A stretch of 10,261 nt of DNA from Chryseobacterium gleum (GTDB taxonomy: Bacteria; Bacteroidota; Bacteroidia; Flavobacteriales_D; Sanyastnellaceae). Numbering within the stretch: position 1 is the first letter of the stretch; each line of letters begins with the position of its first letter. The notes under the pieces were generated by a model, which was given only the letters and a program-made list of their open reading frames with translations, did no database searches and was not told where the DNA came from. The position numbers were made by a program, and so were the translations under genes. Below, one piece after another: positions 1-6,522 of the stretch. The stretch covers positions 1 through 10,261 of the forward strand of contig CAMDFE010000036.1 in assembly GCA_945897395.1 (NCBI GenBank), written 5' to 3'.

Positions 1-1584
1 AGTTTGGAGCTCGCTGGATCGTTTGCTGAAATCCGTTCCAATCACTTTCATTCGGGCATGGATTTGCGCACCGAACAGCGCGAAGGTTTGCCGGTTTATT
101 GCGCAGCCGACGGATATGTTTCCAGAATTAAAATATCTCCTTTTGGATACGGGAAGGCCATTTATGTGACTCATCCGGAAGGGTACGTTACGGTATATGC
201 CCACTTGCAAAAATTCAATCAGGAAATAGATTCTTTGCTTCGCCTTCAACATAAATTAAAAGAATCTTACGAAGTAGATTGGTATTTGAAGGAAGGACAA
301 ATTCCATTGAAGCGCGGACAACACATTGCGTGGAGTGGTAATTCGGGTGGAAGTGGTGGTCCACATTTGCATTTTGAAGTGCGCGACAGTAGAACAGAAC
401 ATTGTCTCGACCCTATTCGATTTGGATTGTCCGTGCGCGATACACTCGCTCCTGTATTTGAATCGTTCAGCGCTTGGTCTGGGTATGGCGCAAGTGAAAT
501 TAGTCCGAGTGAACTTCCATTAATCGGACATTTTGTAACTGGAAGAGGAGCGTCTGATACGCTTCCACTTGAAATAGAAATCGGAAAATTGGAAGTCGCT
601 GTGTCAATCGTTGATCGTTATTTAACGGGAAGCGGTGACTGTGGTGTGAAAACTTTGCGCGTTTTCGTGGATGGAAGTTTGTTTTACCGAATGGAAATTC
701 GGTCGGTGAATTTCAACACATCAAAAGCCGTGAACGGATTTGTTCCGTTGGGAATTTACAAGTCGAAACCGGGTCAATGGTATCGCTGCTCTGTTCCGAA
801 GCAAACACCATTGAGAGAGGAAGTAAATACGTTCGCACTTCCAGTTGAAATTTCAGATTCCTTAATACATAGTATTCGCTTCGAAACCGAAGATTGGAAA
901 GGGAATGTTGCTACAGCCGTAGGATTTGTTCAGGCTGTTTTGCCCAATGCGCCGAAATATGCCAATACCATTTCAGTGATTGCGGGAGTCGAAAAAGTAA
1001 TTCCGACGCGCTCGGGAAAAATTACCTTTCAAAAAGAATCGTTGTACGACGATACGGAGCTTCGTTTGCTCGAACCGATGTTCGACTCAATCATGCCTCC
1101 AGTTATAGAAATTGGACATGAAGGCATAGCGTTGTTTTCGCCGGTTAAAATTCAATTCAGTTTGAATGAAATGACACCTGATCAGCGGAAGAAGGTGGTT
1201 GTGCTCCATGGAAATAATTCAAAAATAAAATCTATTGGTGGAAGTGTGGAAGGAAATGCCATTGTGGCAAGCACTTCTTCGCTTGGAACATTCAGCTATG
1301 CTTCGGATTGGGATGCACCTCTTGTTGAATTTGCAGAACAAATTTTTCCTGAATCTGATTTAGTTGGAAGTTTGAAGTTCAGAGTGAGCGATGCGTTAAG
1401 CGGCATTGAAAGCATTCGTCCGCAACTCGATGGACAATGGTTGTATTATGAATACGACGCGAAGAATAACGCGGTTTGGGTGGAGCTACCAATATCAGTA
1501 GCGAATGAATTAACCCATGAATTTTCGTTAGTGGTGAAAGACAAATGTGGAAATGAAACGGTCTATAAAAAGGCGTTCAATTAG
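1..1584 (+). CDS. M23 family zinc metallopeptidase (partial, 5' end outside window)
   Basis: The reading frame is open from the first base and the real start lies upstream; the TTG at base 4 is only an internal Leu codon. Numbering from that codon, the LytM/M23 zinc site is complete: HxxxD at residues 16-20 (HFHSGMD region; ligands H16 and D20), YAHL around H67, and the HxH motif HLHFEV with H121 and H123. Proteins of this family cut peptide cross-links in peptidoglycan, usually outside the inner membrane; the signal peptide would be in the missing part. After about residue 140 there are nearly 390 residues of non-catalytic, apparently beta-rich sequence, which is common in the Bacteroidota members of the family and may bind the wall or partners. 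The substrate cannot be told from sequence. The TAG stop overlaps the stop of the convergent amidohydrolase gene by 4 bp. Family assignment is secure; cellular role is inferred. Confidence 0.93.
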   Translation, partial: SLELAGSFAEIRSNHFHSGMDLRTEQREGLPVYCAADGYVSRIKISPFGYGKAIYVTHPEGYVTVYAHLQKFNQEIDSLLRLQHKLKESYEVDWYLKEGQIPLKRGQHIAWSGNSGGSGGPHLHFEVRDSRTEHCLDPIRFGLSVRDTLAPVFESFSAWSGYGASEISPSELPLIGHFVTGRGASDTLPLEIEIGKLEVAVSIVDRYLTGSGDCGVKTLRVFVDGSLFYRMEIRSVNFNTSKAVNGFVPLGIYKSKPGQWYRCSVPKQTPLREEVNTFALPVEISDSLIHSIRFETEDWKGNVATAVGFVQAVLPNAPKYANTISVIAGVEKVIPTRSGKITFQKESLYDDTELRLLEPMFDSIMPPVIEIGHEGIALFSPVKIQFSLNEMTPDQRKKVVVLHGNNSKIKSIGGSVEGNAIVASTSSLGTFSYASDWDAPLVEFAEQIFPESDLVGSLKFRVSDALSGIESIRPQLDGQWLYYEYDAKNNAVWVELPISVANELTHEFSLVVKDKCGNETVYKKAFN

Positions 1585-2585
1585 AACATGCTTTTCGGAA
1601 GGTCGAGCCATTCAAGTGCCGAGACGTGCATGATGTTATCTAAATCCGCTTGTTCCAATTGCATTTCTTCAATGAATTGCCCAATGTGCAAATCGCCCAA
1701 CGGAAAAGGATAGTCGGTTCCTAATGCAATTTTTTTCGTAGACTGTTTCGTCATGATGTAACGAAGCAAATCGGAATCGTGCGTTGCGCTATCGATCCAA
1801 AATTTATTTAAATAATGACTTGGCGCAACGTTGTTGTCAAGCGCAACTAAATCAGGTCTGCAATTGAATCCGTGCTCAATTCTACCCAATGTTGGAATGA
1901 ATGAACCACCCGCATGCGCAAACAAAAAGCGCAGCTTCGGGAATTTTTCAATAACACCGGAAAAGATTAGCGAGCAGACAGCACGAGTTGTTTCCGCAGG
2001 CATTCCAACCAACCACGGAAGCCAGTATTTTTTCATATCGTTTTCACCCATCATTTCCCACGGGTGAACCATCACACACATGCTTAGTTCTTCGCAGGCT
2101 TTCCACAAGGGAAGGAATTTCTCATCGCTGAGATTCGTTCCATTGATGTTCGAACCAATTTGAATTCCACGAAATCCAATTTTCTTTGCGCGTTCCAATT
2201 CAGCAAGAGCCATTGGAATATCATTCATGGGAAGTGTAGCCAAACCCACATAGTTTTTCGGATGCTCTTCCACAATCATTGCAATGTGATCGTTTAGAAA
2301 CTCAGAAACTTTGCGTGTGTGTTCGGGCTTTGCCCAATACGAAAACAAAACAGGAATGGTGCAAACGACTTGAACTTGAGTTTTGTGTTTTGCGTATTCA
2401 TCGATGCGTAAAACGGGATCCCAACAATTCGATTCAATTTCACGGAAGAACTGATCGCCTTGCATCATTCGTGCAAAGCCAGTTCTGTGATGGTCTAGAT
2501 GAATGAATTTTCCATAGCCGAACTCCTTACTCCAATTGGGTAAGTGGTCGGGCATGATGTGGGTGTGGGTATCTATTTTTAACAC
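1581..2585 (-). CDS. ACMSD-type amidohydrolase (2-amino-3-carboxymuconate-6-semialdehyde decarboxylase)
   Basis: This 334-residue protein of the amidohydrolase 2 superfamily closely resembles ACMSD, which decarboxylates the kynurenine-pathway intermediate 2-amino-3-carboxymuconate 6-semialdehyde and so directs tryptophan carbon away from quinolinate and NAD. The zinc site is intact: HTH at H7 and H9, H174 in HPWE, H224 in FAHAGG and D291 in GTDYPF. These positions lie 2-4 residues from the known ligands of the Pseudomonas fluorescens enzyme (H9, H11, H177, H228, D294). R48 and R235 sit where that enzyme has its substrate-binding arginines. Length matches the family. The start is GTG (bases 2585-2583), just before the first metal motif; no in-frame ATG exists upstream within the gap. 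It follows the solute-binding protein gene by 35 bp on the same strand, so co-transcription is likely. No other kynurenine gene is in view, and a related decarboxylase with another substrate remains possible. Confidence 0.87.
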   Translation of the reverse strand: MLKIDTHTHIMPDHLPNWSKEFGYGKFIHLDHHRTGFARMMQGDQFFREIESNCWDPVLRIDEYAKHKTQVQVVCTIPVLFSYWAKPEHTRKVSEFLNDHIAMIVEEHPKNYVGLATLPMNDIPMALAELERAKKIGFRGIQIGSNINGTNLSDEKFLPLWKACEELSMCVMVHPWEMMGENDMKKYWLPWLVGMPAETTRAVCSLIFSGVIEKFPKLRFLFAHAGGSFIPTLGRIEHGFNCRPDLVALDNNVAPSHYLNKFWIDSATHDSDLLRYIMTKQSTKKIALGTDYPFPLGDLHIGQFIEEMQLEQADLDNIMHVSALEWLDLPKSMF

Positions 2586-2620
2586 GGCGCTCTTTCGTGA
2601 AGCGAAGTTAACGTTTTCTT

Positions 2621-4240
2621 TTATTCTTTTTTCACTCGACGCAAATCGAGCATGTTCACTGAATTCGTTGGGAAGTTCTTGATGTTCGAACGAATGAAGT
2701 GCATGACCTGATCGTAGTAAAGCGGAATAATCGGAGTCTCGGAATGAATAATTTCTTCGAGTTGTTTGCTATATATAAGTGTGCTGTCTGTGGAATTTGT
2801 TTTTCCCATCTTGGAATAAATATTGTCGTAGGCCGCATTCGAAAAGTGTGTGTAATTCGGACCGTTCGGCGCAAAGCGTTGAGTGGTGAAAACAGAATAA
2901 AAATTTTCTGGGTGAGCATAATCGGCTAACCAACTTTTTCGAAAAACTGAAAGCTGACACTTAGCGGCTTGATCGCGAAAGGCCGAACCTTGTAATTGTT
3001 GAATCTCGCATGGAATGCCTAATTGCTGCCATTCGTGTTGAATGTATTCCATGAGGTCGGCGTAATCGCTGGTGGTGCTAAGTACAATTGTGGGAAGATT
3101 TTTTCCATTTGGAAATCCAGCTTCTGCCAATAAATCGAGCGCTTGTTTTTTGTTGAAGGAAATGAGTTGTTCGGTGTTTAAGTTTTTTGCTGCAGCTGGA
3201 GAGCAGAACCCGAAGTCAGCGGGAATGACTGTATTGTTGCGCAAATGCTTCACCATGTCTTTTTTATTTATGGAAAGGTGGAGGGCCATTCTTACACGAG
3301 GATCGAGCAAGGTTTTATTTGATTGAAGAGAAGGGTCCACAACAAAACCTAAGTAATCTGTTTTTATGAAAGGTGTTTTTTGCAAATACAATTGCGAAGT
3401 GTAAGCAGTTGAGAGGTGTCCATTCGGATCGAGTAATTCATCTTTGAATGCATTGTGAATGCCACTCATGAAATCGTATTTTCCTTGCAATAGACCTTGG
3501 TACTCCGCGGACATGTCTTTTACAAAATCGATTTTCACTGCGTCTAAATAAGGAAGTGCATTTCCAAGTTCATCTTTCAAATAGTAATTCGGGTTTTTGT
3601 GAAAGACGAGCGCTACGTTTTCATACCAGAATGCAAACTGAAAGGGACCGCATCCGACCGGATGATTGCGGAAATCTGAACCATACATTTCAACAGCCTC
3701 ATGCGGAACAATGTTCGCGTATTGTGTGGTGAGCAATCCGAGAAATGGAGAGAAGGGTTCCTTCAATTGAATAATGAAGATGGAATCGTTCGGGGCAGAG
3801 AATCCACTATCAGAAACTTTTTCGAAGATCCATTTTCCCGGGGAGGCGACTTGGTTATCTAAAATTCTATTGAAGGAATAAACCACATCGGAAGCCACAA
3901 CTTTCCGCCCTTGTTCATTAGGGAAGCAAGAGTTGTTGTGAAAGTATACGTCGCGGCGAAGGAAAAAGGTGTAGGTAAGCAAGTCGTCGGAAATTGAAAA
4001 GGATTCTGACACTGAAGGGGTAATCTGAAGGGAGTCGTTCAATTCAACCAATCCGTCGAACAGTTGATTGGTGGCCCACATGATTTCAAGATCGCGAGCA
4101 AAGGCCGGGTCGAGCGATGTTATGCCGTTGCTTTCGTTGTAACAGAAAACATTTTTATTGTCCGCGTGTTTTGTTCCGCAAGAGTCAAGCAGGAAGAGAC
4201 AAGTTATACTTCCGAAAAATATGTTTCCGTTAAATTTCAT
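2621..4240 (-). CDS. ABC transporter solute-binding lipoprotein, family 5 (OppA/DppA-like)
   Basis: This 539-residue protein has the family 5 extracellular solute-binding fold used by peptide, nickel and oligosaccharide importers. A short hydrophobic signal ends in LLDSC, making C21 the likely lipidated residue; Asp at -2 is not the classical lipobox but is tolerable in this phylum. Family marks include LDPAFARD near 43-50, ASDVVYSFNRIL at 116-127, the HPVGCGPFQF segment at 193-202, and near the C-terminus a WLADYAHPENFY stretch followed by NYTHF and AYDNIY. The length is normal for the family. No permease or ATPase gene lies in this window, so the transporter partner is unknown and must be encoded elsewhere. 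It is the first gene of a probable two-gene unit with the ACMSD-like gene, and is divergent from the EEP-fold gene, with 54 bp between the start codons. Family is certain; ligand is unknown. Confidence 0.9.
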   Translation of the reverse strand: MKFNGNIFFGSITCLFLLDSCGTKHADNKNVFCYNESNGITSLDPAFARDLEIMWATNQLFDGLVELNDSLQITPSVSESFSISDDLLTYTFFLRRDVYFHNNSCFPNEQGRKVVASDVVYSFNRILDNQVASPGKWIFEKVSDSGFSAPNDSIFIIQLKEPFSPFLGLLTTQYANIVPHEAVEMYGSDFRNHPVGCGPFQFAFWYENVALVFHKNPNYYLKDELGNALPYLDAVKIDFVKDMSAEYQGLLQGKYDFMSGIHNAFKDELLDPNGHLSTAYTSQLYLQKTPFIKTDYLGFVVDPSLQSNKTLLDPRVRMALHLSINKKDMVKHLRNNTVIPADFGFCSPAAAKNLNTEQLISFNKKQALDLLAEAGFPNGKNLPTIVLSTTSDYADLMEYIQHEWQQLGIPCEIQQLQGSAFRDQAAKCQLSVFRKSWLADYAHPENFYSVFTTQRFAPNGPNYTHFSNAAYDNIYSKMGKTNSTDSTLIYSKQLEEIIHSETPIIPLYYDQVMHFIRSNIKNFPTNSVNMLDLRRVKKE

Positions 4241-4245
4241 TCAAA

Positions 4246-4253
4246 CAAAAATA
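4246..4253 (-). promoter_or_regulatory. Probable -7 element of the solute-binding protein/ACMSD unit
   Basis: Read on the minus strand, this is TATTTTTG, a full match to the Bacteroidota -7 element TAnnTTTG. It ends only 5 nt before the ATG at 4240, so transcription would begin at or next to the start codon. I see no clear TTTG -33 element 17-23 nt upstream, which lowers confidence. Confidence 0.5.
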
Positions 4254-4263
4254 GAGTAGGTGG

Positions 4264-4287
4264 AAGTAGAATTGTTCTGTTCTACTT
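4264..4287. promoter_or_regulatory. Perfect palindrome in divergent promoter region, candidate operator
   Basis: The arms AAGTAGAA (4264-4271) and TTCTACTT (4280-4287) are perfect inverted repeats with 8 nt between them. The right arm overlaps the candidate -7 element of the EEP-fold gene, and the whole site lies upstream of the opposite promoter. A smaller inverted repeat, AGAA-TTG-TTCT, sits inside at 4268-4278. Its position fits a repressor or activator site that could control both divergent genes. No regulator gene is in the window, and there is no T-tract as in a terminator. Confidence 0.45.
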
Positions 4288-4290
4288 TTG
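4283..4290 (+). promoter_or_regulatory. Probable -7 element of the EEP-fold lipoprotein gene
   Basis: TACTTTTG matches TAnnTTTG completely and ends 4 nt before the ATG at 4295. The expected transcription start falls at or near that ATG, suggesting a leaderless message. A TTTG-like -33 element is not visible at normal spacing. Its first five bases are shared with the right arm of the palindrome at 4264-4287. Confidence 0.5.
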
Positions 4291-4294
4291 AGTT

Positions 4295-5314
4295 ATGAAA
4301 AAATTAGGTTTGTTAATCATCATTGCTGCGCTAGTGGCTTGTCAATCGGCAAAATTAAGTACTAAGGATTATGCTGAATCTCAAAACAAAGTCGCGTTTG
4401 ACATAATGAGTTACAACGTAGAGAACTTGTTCGACACGATTGATGATCCAAATAAGGCTGACGAAGATTTTACACCTTCAGGAAAATTACAATGGAACAC
4501 AGCCAAGTATTATGAGCATTTGAAACATACTGTTGATGCAATTACGAACAAGGGTGCAAATTTCCCTGCCGTTGTTGGATTAATTGAAGTGGAAAACGAA
4601 ACCGTGTTAAATGATTTGGTGAATACTTCTCATTTGAAAGGAAAAGGATATAAAGTTGTTTGGTTTGAAGGTCCCGATGAACGCGGAATTGATGTCGCTT
4701 TGATCTACGATTCCAATAGAGTAACTGTAATTGGAAGCAGAGCTATTCCAGTTGTATTGGAAAGTGTAACGGATCCGAATACACGCGATATTCTTAAAGT
4801 TGCTGTTAAAGTGGGAAATGAAGATTATCAATTGTTTGTGAACCACTGGCCTTCGCGCAGAGGCGGTCAAGATGAATCTGAGATGCACAGGATTAAAGCA
4901 GCAAGTGTTCTAAGAAAGGAAGTTGATCAGATTCTTTCAGTGAATCCGAATACTAATATTATTTGTATGGGAGACTTCAATGATTTCCCTTCGAACAAAA
5001 GTGTTCACGATGTTTTACAAGCGGGTGTATCGAATGAACATTCGGTTTTATTTAATATGATGTCGGATTTCGAAGCGTTGAAAAAGGGGACACATTTTTA
5101 CAAAGGAGAGTGGAGTCCGTTGGATCAGTTTATGGTGAGTTATGGAATGTTCGATAATAAGTGTGTGAGTGCAAACGCTTTTGAGGTCGTGTCGTATGAC
5201 TTTCTTTACTACACATCAAAAGATGGAGTGAAGTCGCCAGCTCGAGCATATGTAGGAGATTCATACAAAGGTGGATATAGCGATCACCTTCCTATACTTA
5301 TGCATGTGAATTAA
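4295..5314 (+). CDS. Endonuclease/exonuclease/phosphatase (EEP) fold lipoprotein
   Basis: This 339-residue protein begins with a lipoprotein signal (hydrophobic residues 4-15, lipobox LVAC, lipidated C16). The rest is an EEP-fold (DNase I-like) hydrolase, a metal-dependent superfamily that cuts phosphodiester or phosphate ester bonds in nucleic acids, inositol phosphates or sphingolipids. Fold signatures occur in order: SYNVENLFD at 39-47 (N41), GLIEVEN with metal-binding E98, RGIDVALIY at 130-138, FVNHWPSR with catalytic H184, MGDFND with D227 and N229, and the terminal SDHLP with D330 and H331. All expected catalytic residues are present, so it should be active. The NHWPSR and MGDFND forms resemble those of secreted nuclease-like members, so an envelope-anchored nuclease is my first guess, but the substrate is not shown by sequence. 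It is a single-gene unit, followed 23 bp later by a strong terminator. Confidence 0.88.
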   Translation: MKKLGLLIIIAALVACQSAKLSTKDYAESQNKVAFDIMSYNVENLFDTIDDPNKADEDFTPSGKLQWNTAKYYEHLKHTVDAITNKGANFPAVVGLIEVENETVLNDLVNTSHLKGKGYKVVWFEGPDERGIDVALIYDSNRVTVIGSRAIPVVLESVTDPNTRDILKVAVKVGNEDYQLFVNHWPSRRGGQDESEMHRIKAASVLRKEVDQILSVNPNTNIICMGDFNDFPSNKSVHDVLQAGVSNEHSVLFNMMSDFEALKKGTHFYKGEWSPLDQFMVSYGMFDNKCVSANAFEVVSYDFLYYTSKDGVKSPARAYVGDSYKGGYSDHLPILMHVN

Positions 5315-5337
5315 TCACATTGAAACTTTATTGCAAT

Positions 5338-5369
5338 AAAAAAGCCGTCTCGCAAGAAACGGCTTTTTT
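5338..5369. terminator. Bidirectional intrinsic terminator with a GCAA loop
   Basis: AAAAAAGCCGT (5338-5348) pairs with ACGGCTTTTTT (5359-5369). Inside, after one C-A mismatch, two more pairs close a GCAA tetraloop (5352-5355) in the plus-strand RNA, a stable GNRA type. The A-tract on one side and T-tract on the other allow it to end transcription from both directions: the EEP-fold gene (+) and the small basic protein gene (-), whose stop is 20 bp away. Confidence 0.92.
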
Positions 5370-5388
5370 AATAGTTTGAAGTAGAAAA

Positions 5389-5565
5389 TTATTTCTTCTT
5401 CGCAGCTTTCTTAGGAGCAGCCTTTTTAGCAGCAGCCTTCTTAGGAGCAGCTTTTTTAGCAGCAGCCTTCTTAGGAGCAGCAGCTTTTTTTGGAGCGGCA
5501 GCTTTCTTAGGAGCGGCAGCTTTTTTAGCGGCCTTTGGCGCGCTAGCTTTGGTTTTGGTTTTCAT
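5389..5565 (-). CDS. Small Lys/Ala/Pro-rich repeat protein, histone H1 tail-like
   Basis: A 58-residue ORF runs from ATG at 5565-5563 to TAA at 5391-5389. Its composition is extreme: 23 Lys, 25 Ala and 6 Pro, with only Met, two Thr and one Ser besides, and no acidic or aromatic residue. After a start of MKTKTKASAP it is built from KKAAAP-type hexamers (three in a row) and then two KKAAPKKAAA-like decamers, ending in AAKKK. This resembles the tails of eukaryotic histone H1 and bacterial H1-like proteins (Hc2, AlgP type), so non-specific DNA or RNA binding by charge, perhaps nucleoid compaction, is the likely role; that is inferred from composition only. It has no membrane segment. It follows the DUF2279 gene by 57 bp on the same strand and ends at the bidirectional terminator. 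Such genes are easily missed because of their length and low complexity. The perfect frame, clean start and stop and adjoining terminator support a real gene. Confidence 0.8.
   Translation of the reverse strand: MKTKTKASAPKAAKKAAAPKKAAAPKKAAAPKKAAAKKAAPKKAAAKKAAPKKAAKKK
5407..5520. repeat. Coding tandem repeats: two 30-bp and three 18-bp units
   Basis: Within the small basic protein gene, 5407-5436 and 5437-5466 are 30-bp units that differ at 2 positions. They are followed by three 18-bp units (5467-5484, 5485-5502, 5503-5520) that differ at a few bases, mostly third positions of Ala and Lys codons. All are multiples of three, so gain or loss of units would change length but keep the frame. 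The third-position changes suggest the protein repeat is kept by selection. Confidence 0.85.
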
Positions 5566-5598
5566 AAAATAAACGGTTGATTATTTTCTTTTCAAATT

Positions 5599-5622
5599 GT
5601 TTACTCGTCGTTACAAGTAAAC
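5599..5622. repeat. Inverted repeat between the DUF2279 gene and the small basic protein gene
   Basis: GTTTACT (5599-5605) and AGTAAAC (5616-5622) are perfect 7-bp arms with a 10-nt loop. The site touches the stop codon of the DUF2279 gene (5625-5623). There is no T-tract after it on the minus strand, so it is not a standard intrinsic terminator. It could be a weak 3' hairpin of the upstream message or a control site for the basic protein gene, for which I could not find a convincing -7 element. Confidence 0.35.
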
Positions 5623-6522
5623 TTAAAAATACACTGGATACAATTTCACTTTTCCATCGCTTCTTATCCCGATTGTCGGACTTGGAATTTTTATGAAGTT
5701 AATTACACTTGCAATTTTCTTCATCCATTTTCTTGGCCATTCAATCTTTGTCAAATCTGCATCAAAAGAAAAAAAGAATTCACGTGTTGCGTGAAAATTA
5801 TTAACACTATTAATGTTATTATCTGCGTATAAGTTTTCATCAATACTATAGCCGAATGAAATGCAAAGCCACCTCGTGAATCGCTTGGTATCCGTATGAT
5901 TCAGAGATAGTGGAGCAGAGAGCCAATACGTTTGTCCGTTGTAGTCTTTCAAAAGACGTTGTTGAAAATTACGACCAAATGTTTCAGGACGCATATCTGC
6001 AAACGTGCTTTTTTGATAAGAAAATTTTAGAGAGATGAATTGTTGTTGAAGAAAATATTCTTGTGAAGCGAATAAAAAATATCCAAATGTATTTGCAATC
6101 ATATCGCTTTTTGAAAATCCCCATTGCGCAGATTTTCCATCAAGTATTTCAATGCTTGTTAAATAAATTAAACCACTAGCACCACCTAGAAAAATATTTC
6201 TATTTCGGTTTGAATCGCTTGTTTGAAGGGTGTTGTAGAAGTTTCTTCCTAATTGATAAGATGTGAATGCATGTCCACATTTATCCATTTGCATCCATTC
6301 TTTTGAATCATTGAAGAAATGAAATTTACTTTGAGGGTAATCTTTATACCATAGTGTATTCAATCCGATGAATGAAGCAGCACTTGTGCCAATAGCGAGC
6401 GATGAAATTATAGTATTGTGTTTTTTTTGATTGGTGAGATTTAATACTAGCGTGTCATTTTCCAAAGCGAAAACGGAAGAACTAATGACAAGAAAAACAA
6501 AAAGAGATAAGCTTATTTTCAT
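5623..6522 (-). CDS. DUF2279 family predicted envelope protein
   Basis: This 299-residue protein has an N-terminal signal peptide (hydrophobic residues 4-18, likely cleavage after VFA at 17-19) and the pattern of DUF2279 (YfiM-like) proteins common in Bacteroidota. Recognisable pieces are WYKDYPQSKFHFFND at 58-72, MDKCGHAFTSYQLG at 79-92 with D80 and H84, a glycine-rich hydrophobic segment at 112-122, EILDG at 125-129, and GFSKSDMIANTFGY at 135-148. The charged residues in the hydrophobic segments (D80, H84, E125, D128, D140, N144) are conserved-looking but their role is unknown to me. The later part, rich in aromatic residues, may form strands at the outer membrane. The start ATG overlaps the mltG stop as ATGA (6522-6519), so translation is probably coupled. 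This links it to peptidoglycan processing only by position. Family call is fairly firm; biochemical function is unknown. Confidence 0.78.
   Translation of the reverse strand: MKISLSLFVFLVISSSVFALENDTLVLNLTNQKKHNTIISSLAIGTSAASFIGLNTLWYKDYPQSKFHFFNDSKEWMQMDKCGHAFTSYQLGRNFYNTLQTSDSNRNRNIFLGGASGLIYLTSIEILDGKSAQWGFSKSDMIANTFGYFLFASQEYFLQQQFISLKFSYQKSTFADMRPETFGRNFQQRLLKDYNGQTYWLSAPLSLNHTDTKRFTRWLCISFGYSIDENLYADNNINSVNNFHATREFFFSFDADLTKIEWPRKWMKKIASVINFIKIPSPTIGIRSDGKVKLYPVYF

Noticed and set aside
2586..2620. Open frame continuing upstream of the ACMSD-like GTG start, hinting at a frameshift or fusion
   Set aside because: No family residues are missing from the enzyme, which normally begins right before the HTH metal motif, and the solute-binding protein ends with a complete C-terminus.
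3072..3326. Plus-strand open frame of 84 codons inside the solute-binding protein gene
   Set aside because: It is antisense to a well-supported family gene, has no recognisable motif and no promoter or start context; similar antisense frames occur in the other genes.
4264..4287. Palindrome read as an intrinsic terminator
   Set aside because: It lies between divergent starts, overlaps a -7 element, has AT-rich arms and lacks a T-tract.
5407..5520. Tandem repeats that could suggest a CRISPR array or minisatellite
   Set aside because: The units are multiples of three, have no unique spacers, and encode KKAAAP-type peptide repeats in an intact frame with start and stop.
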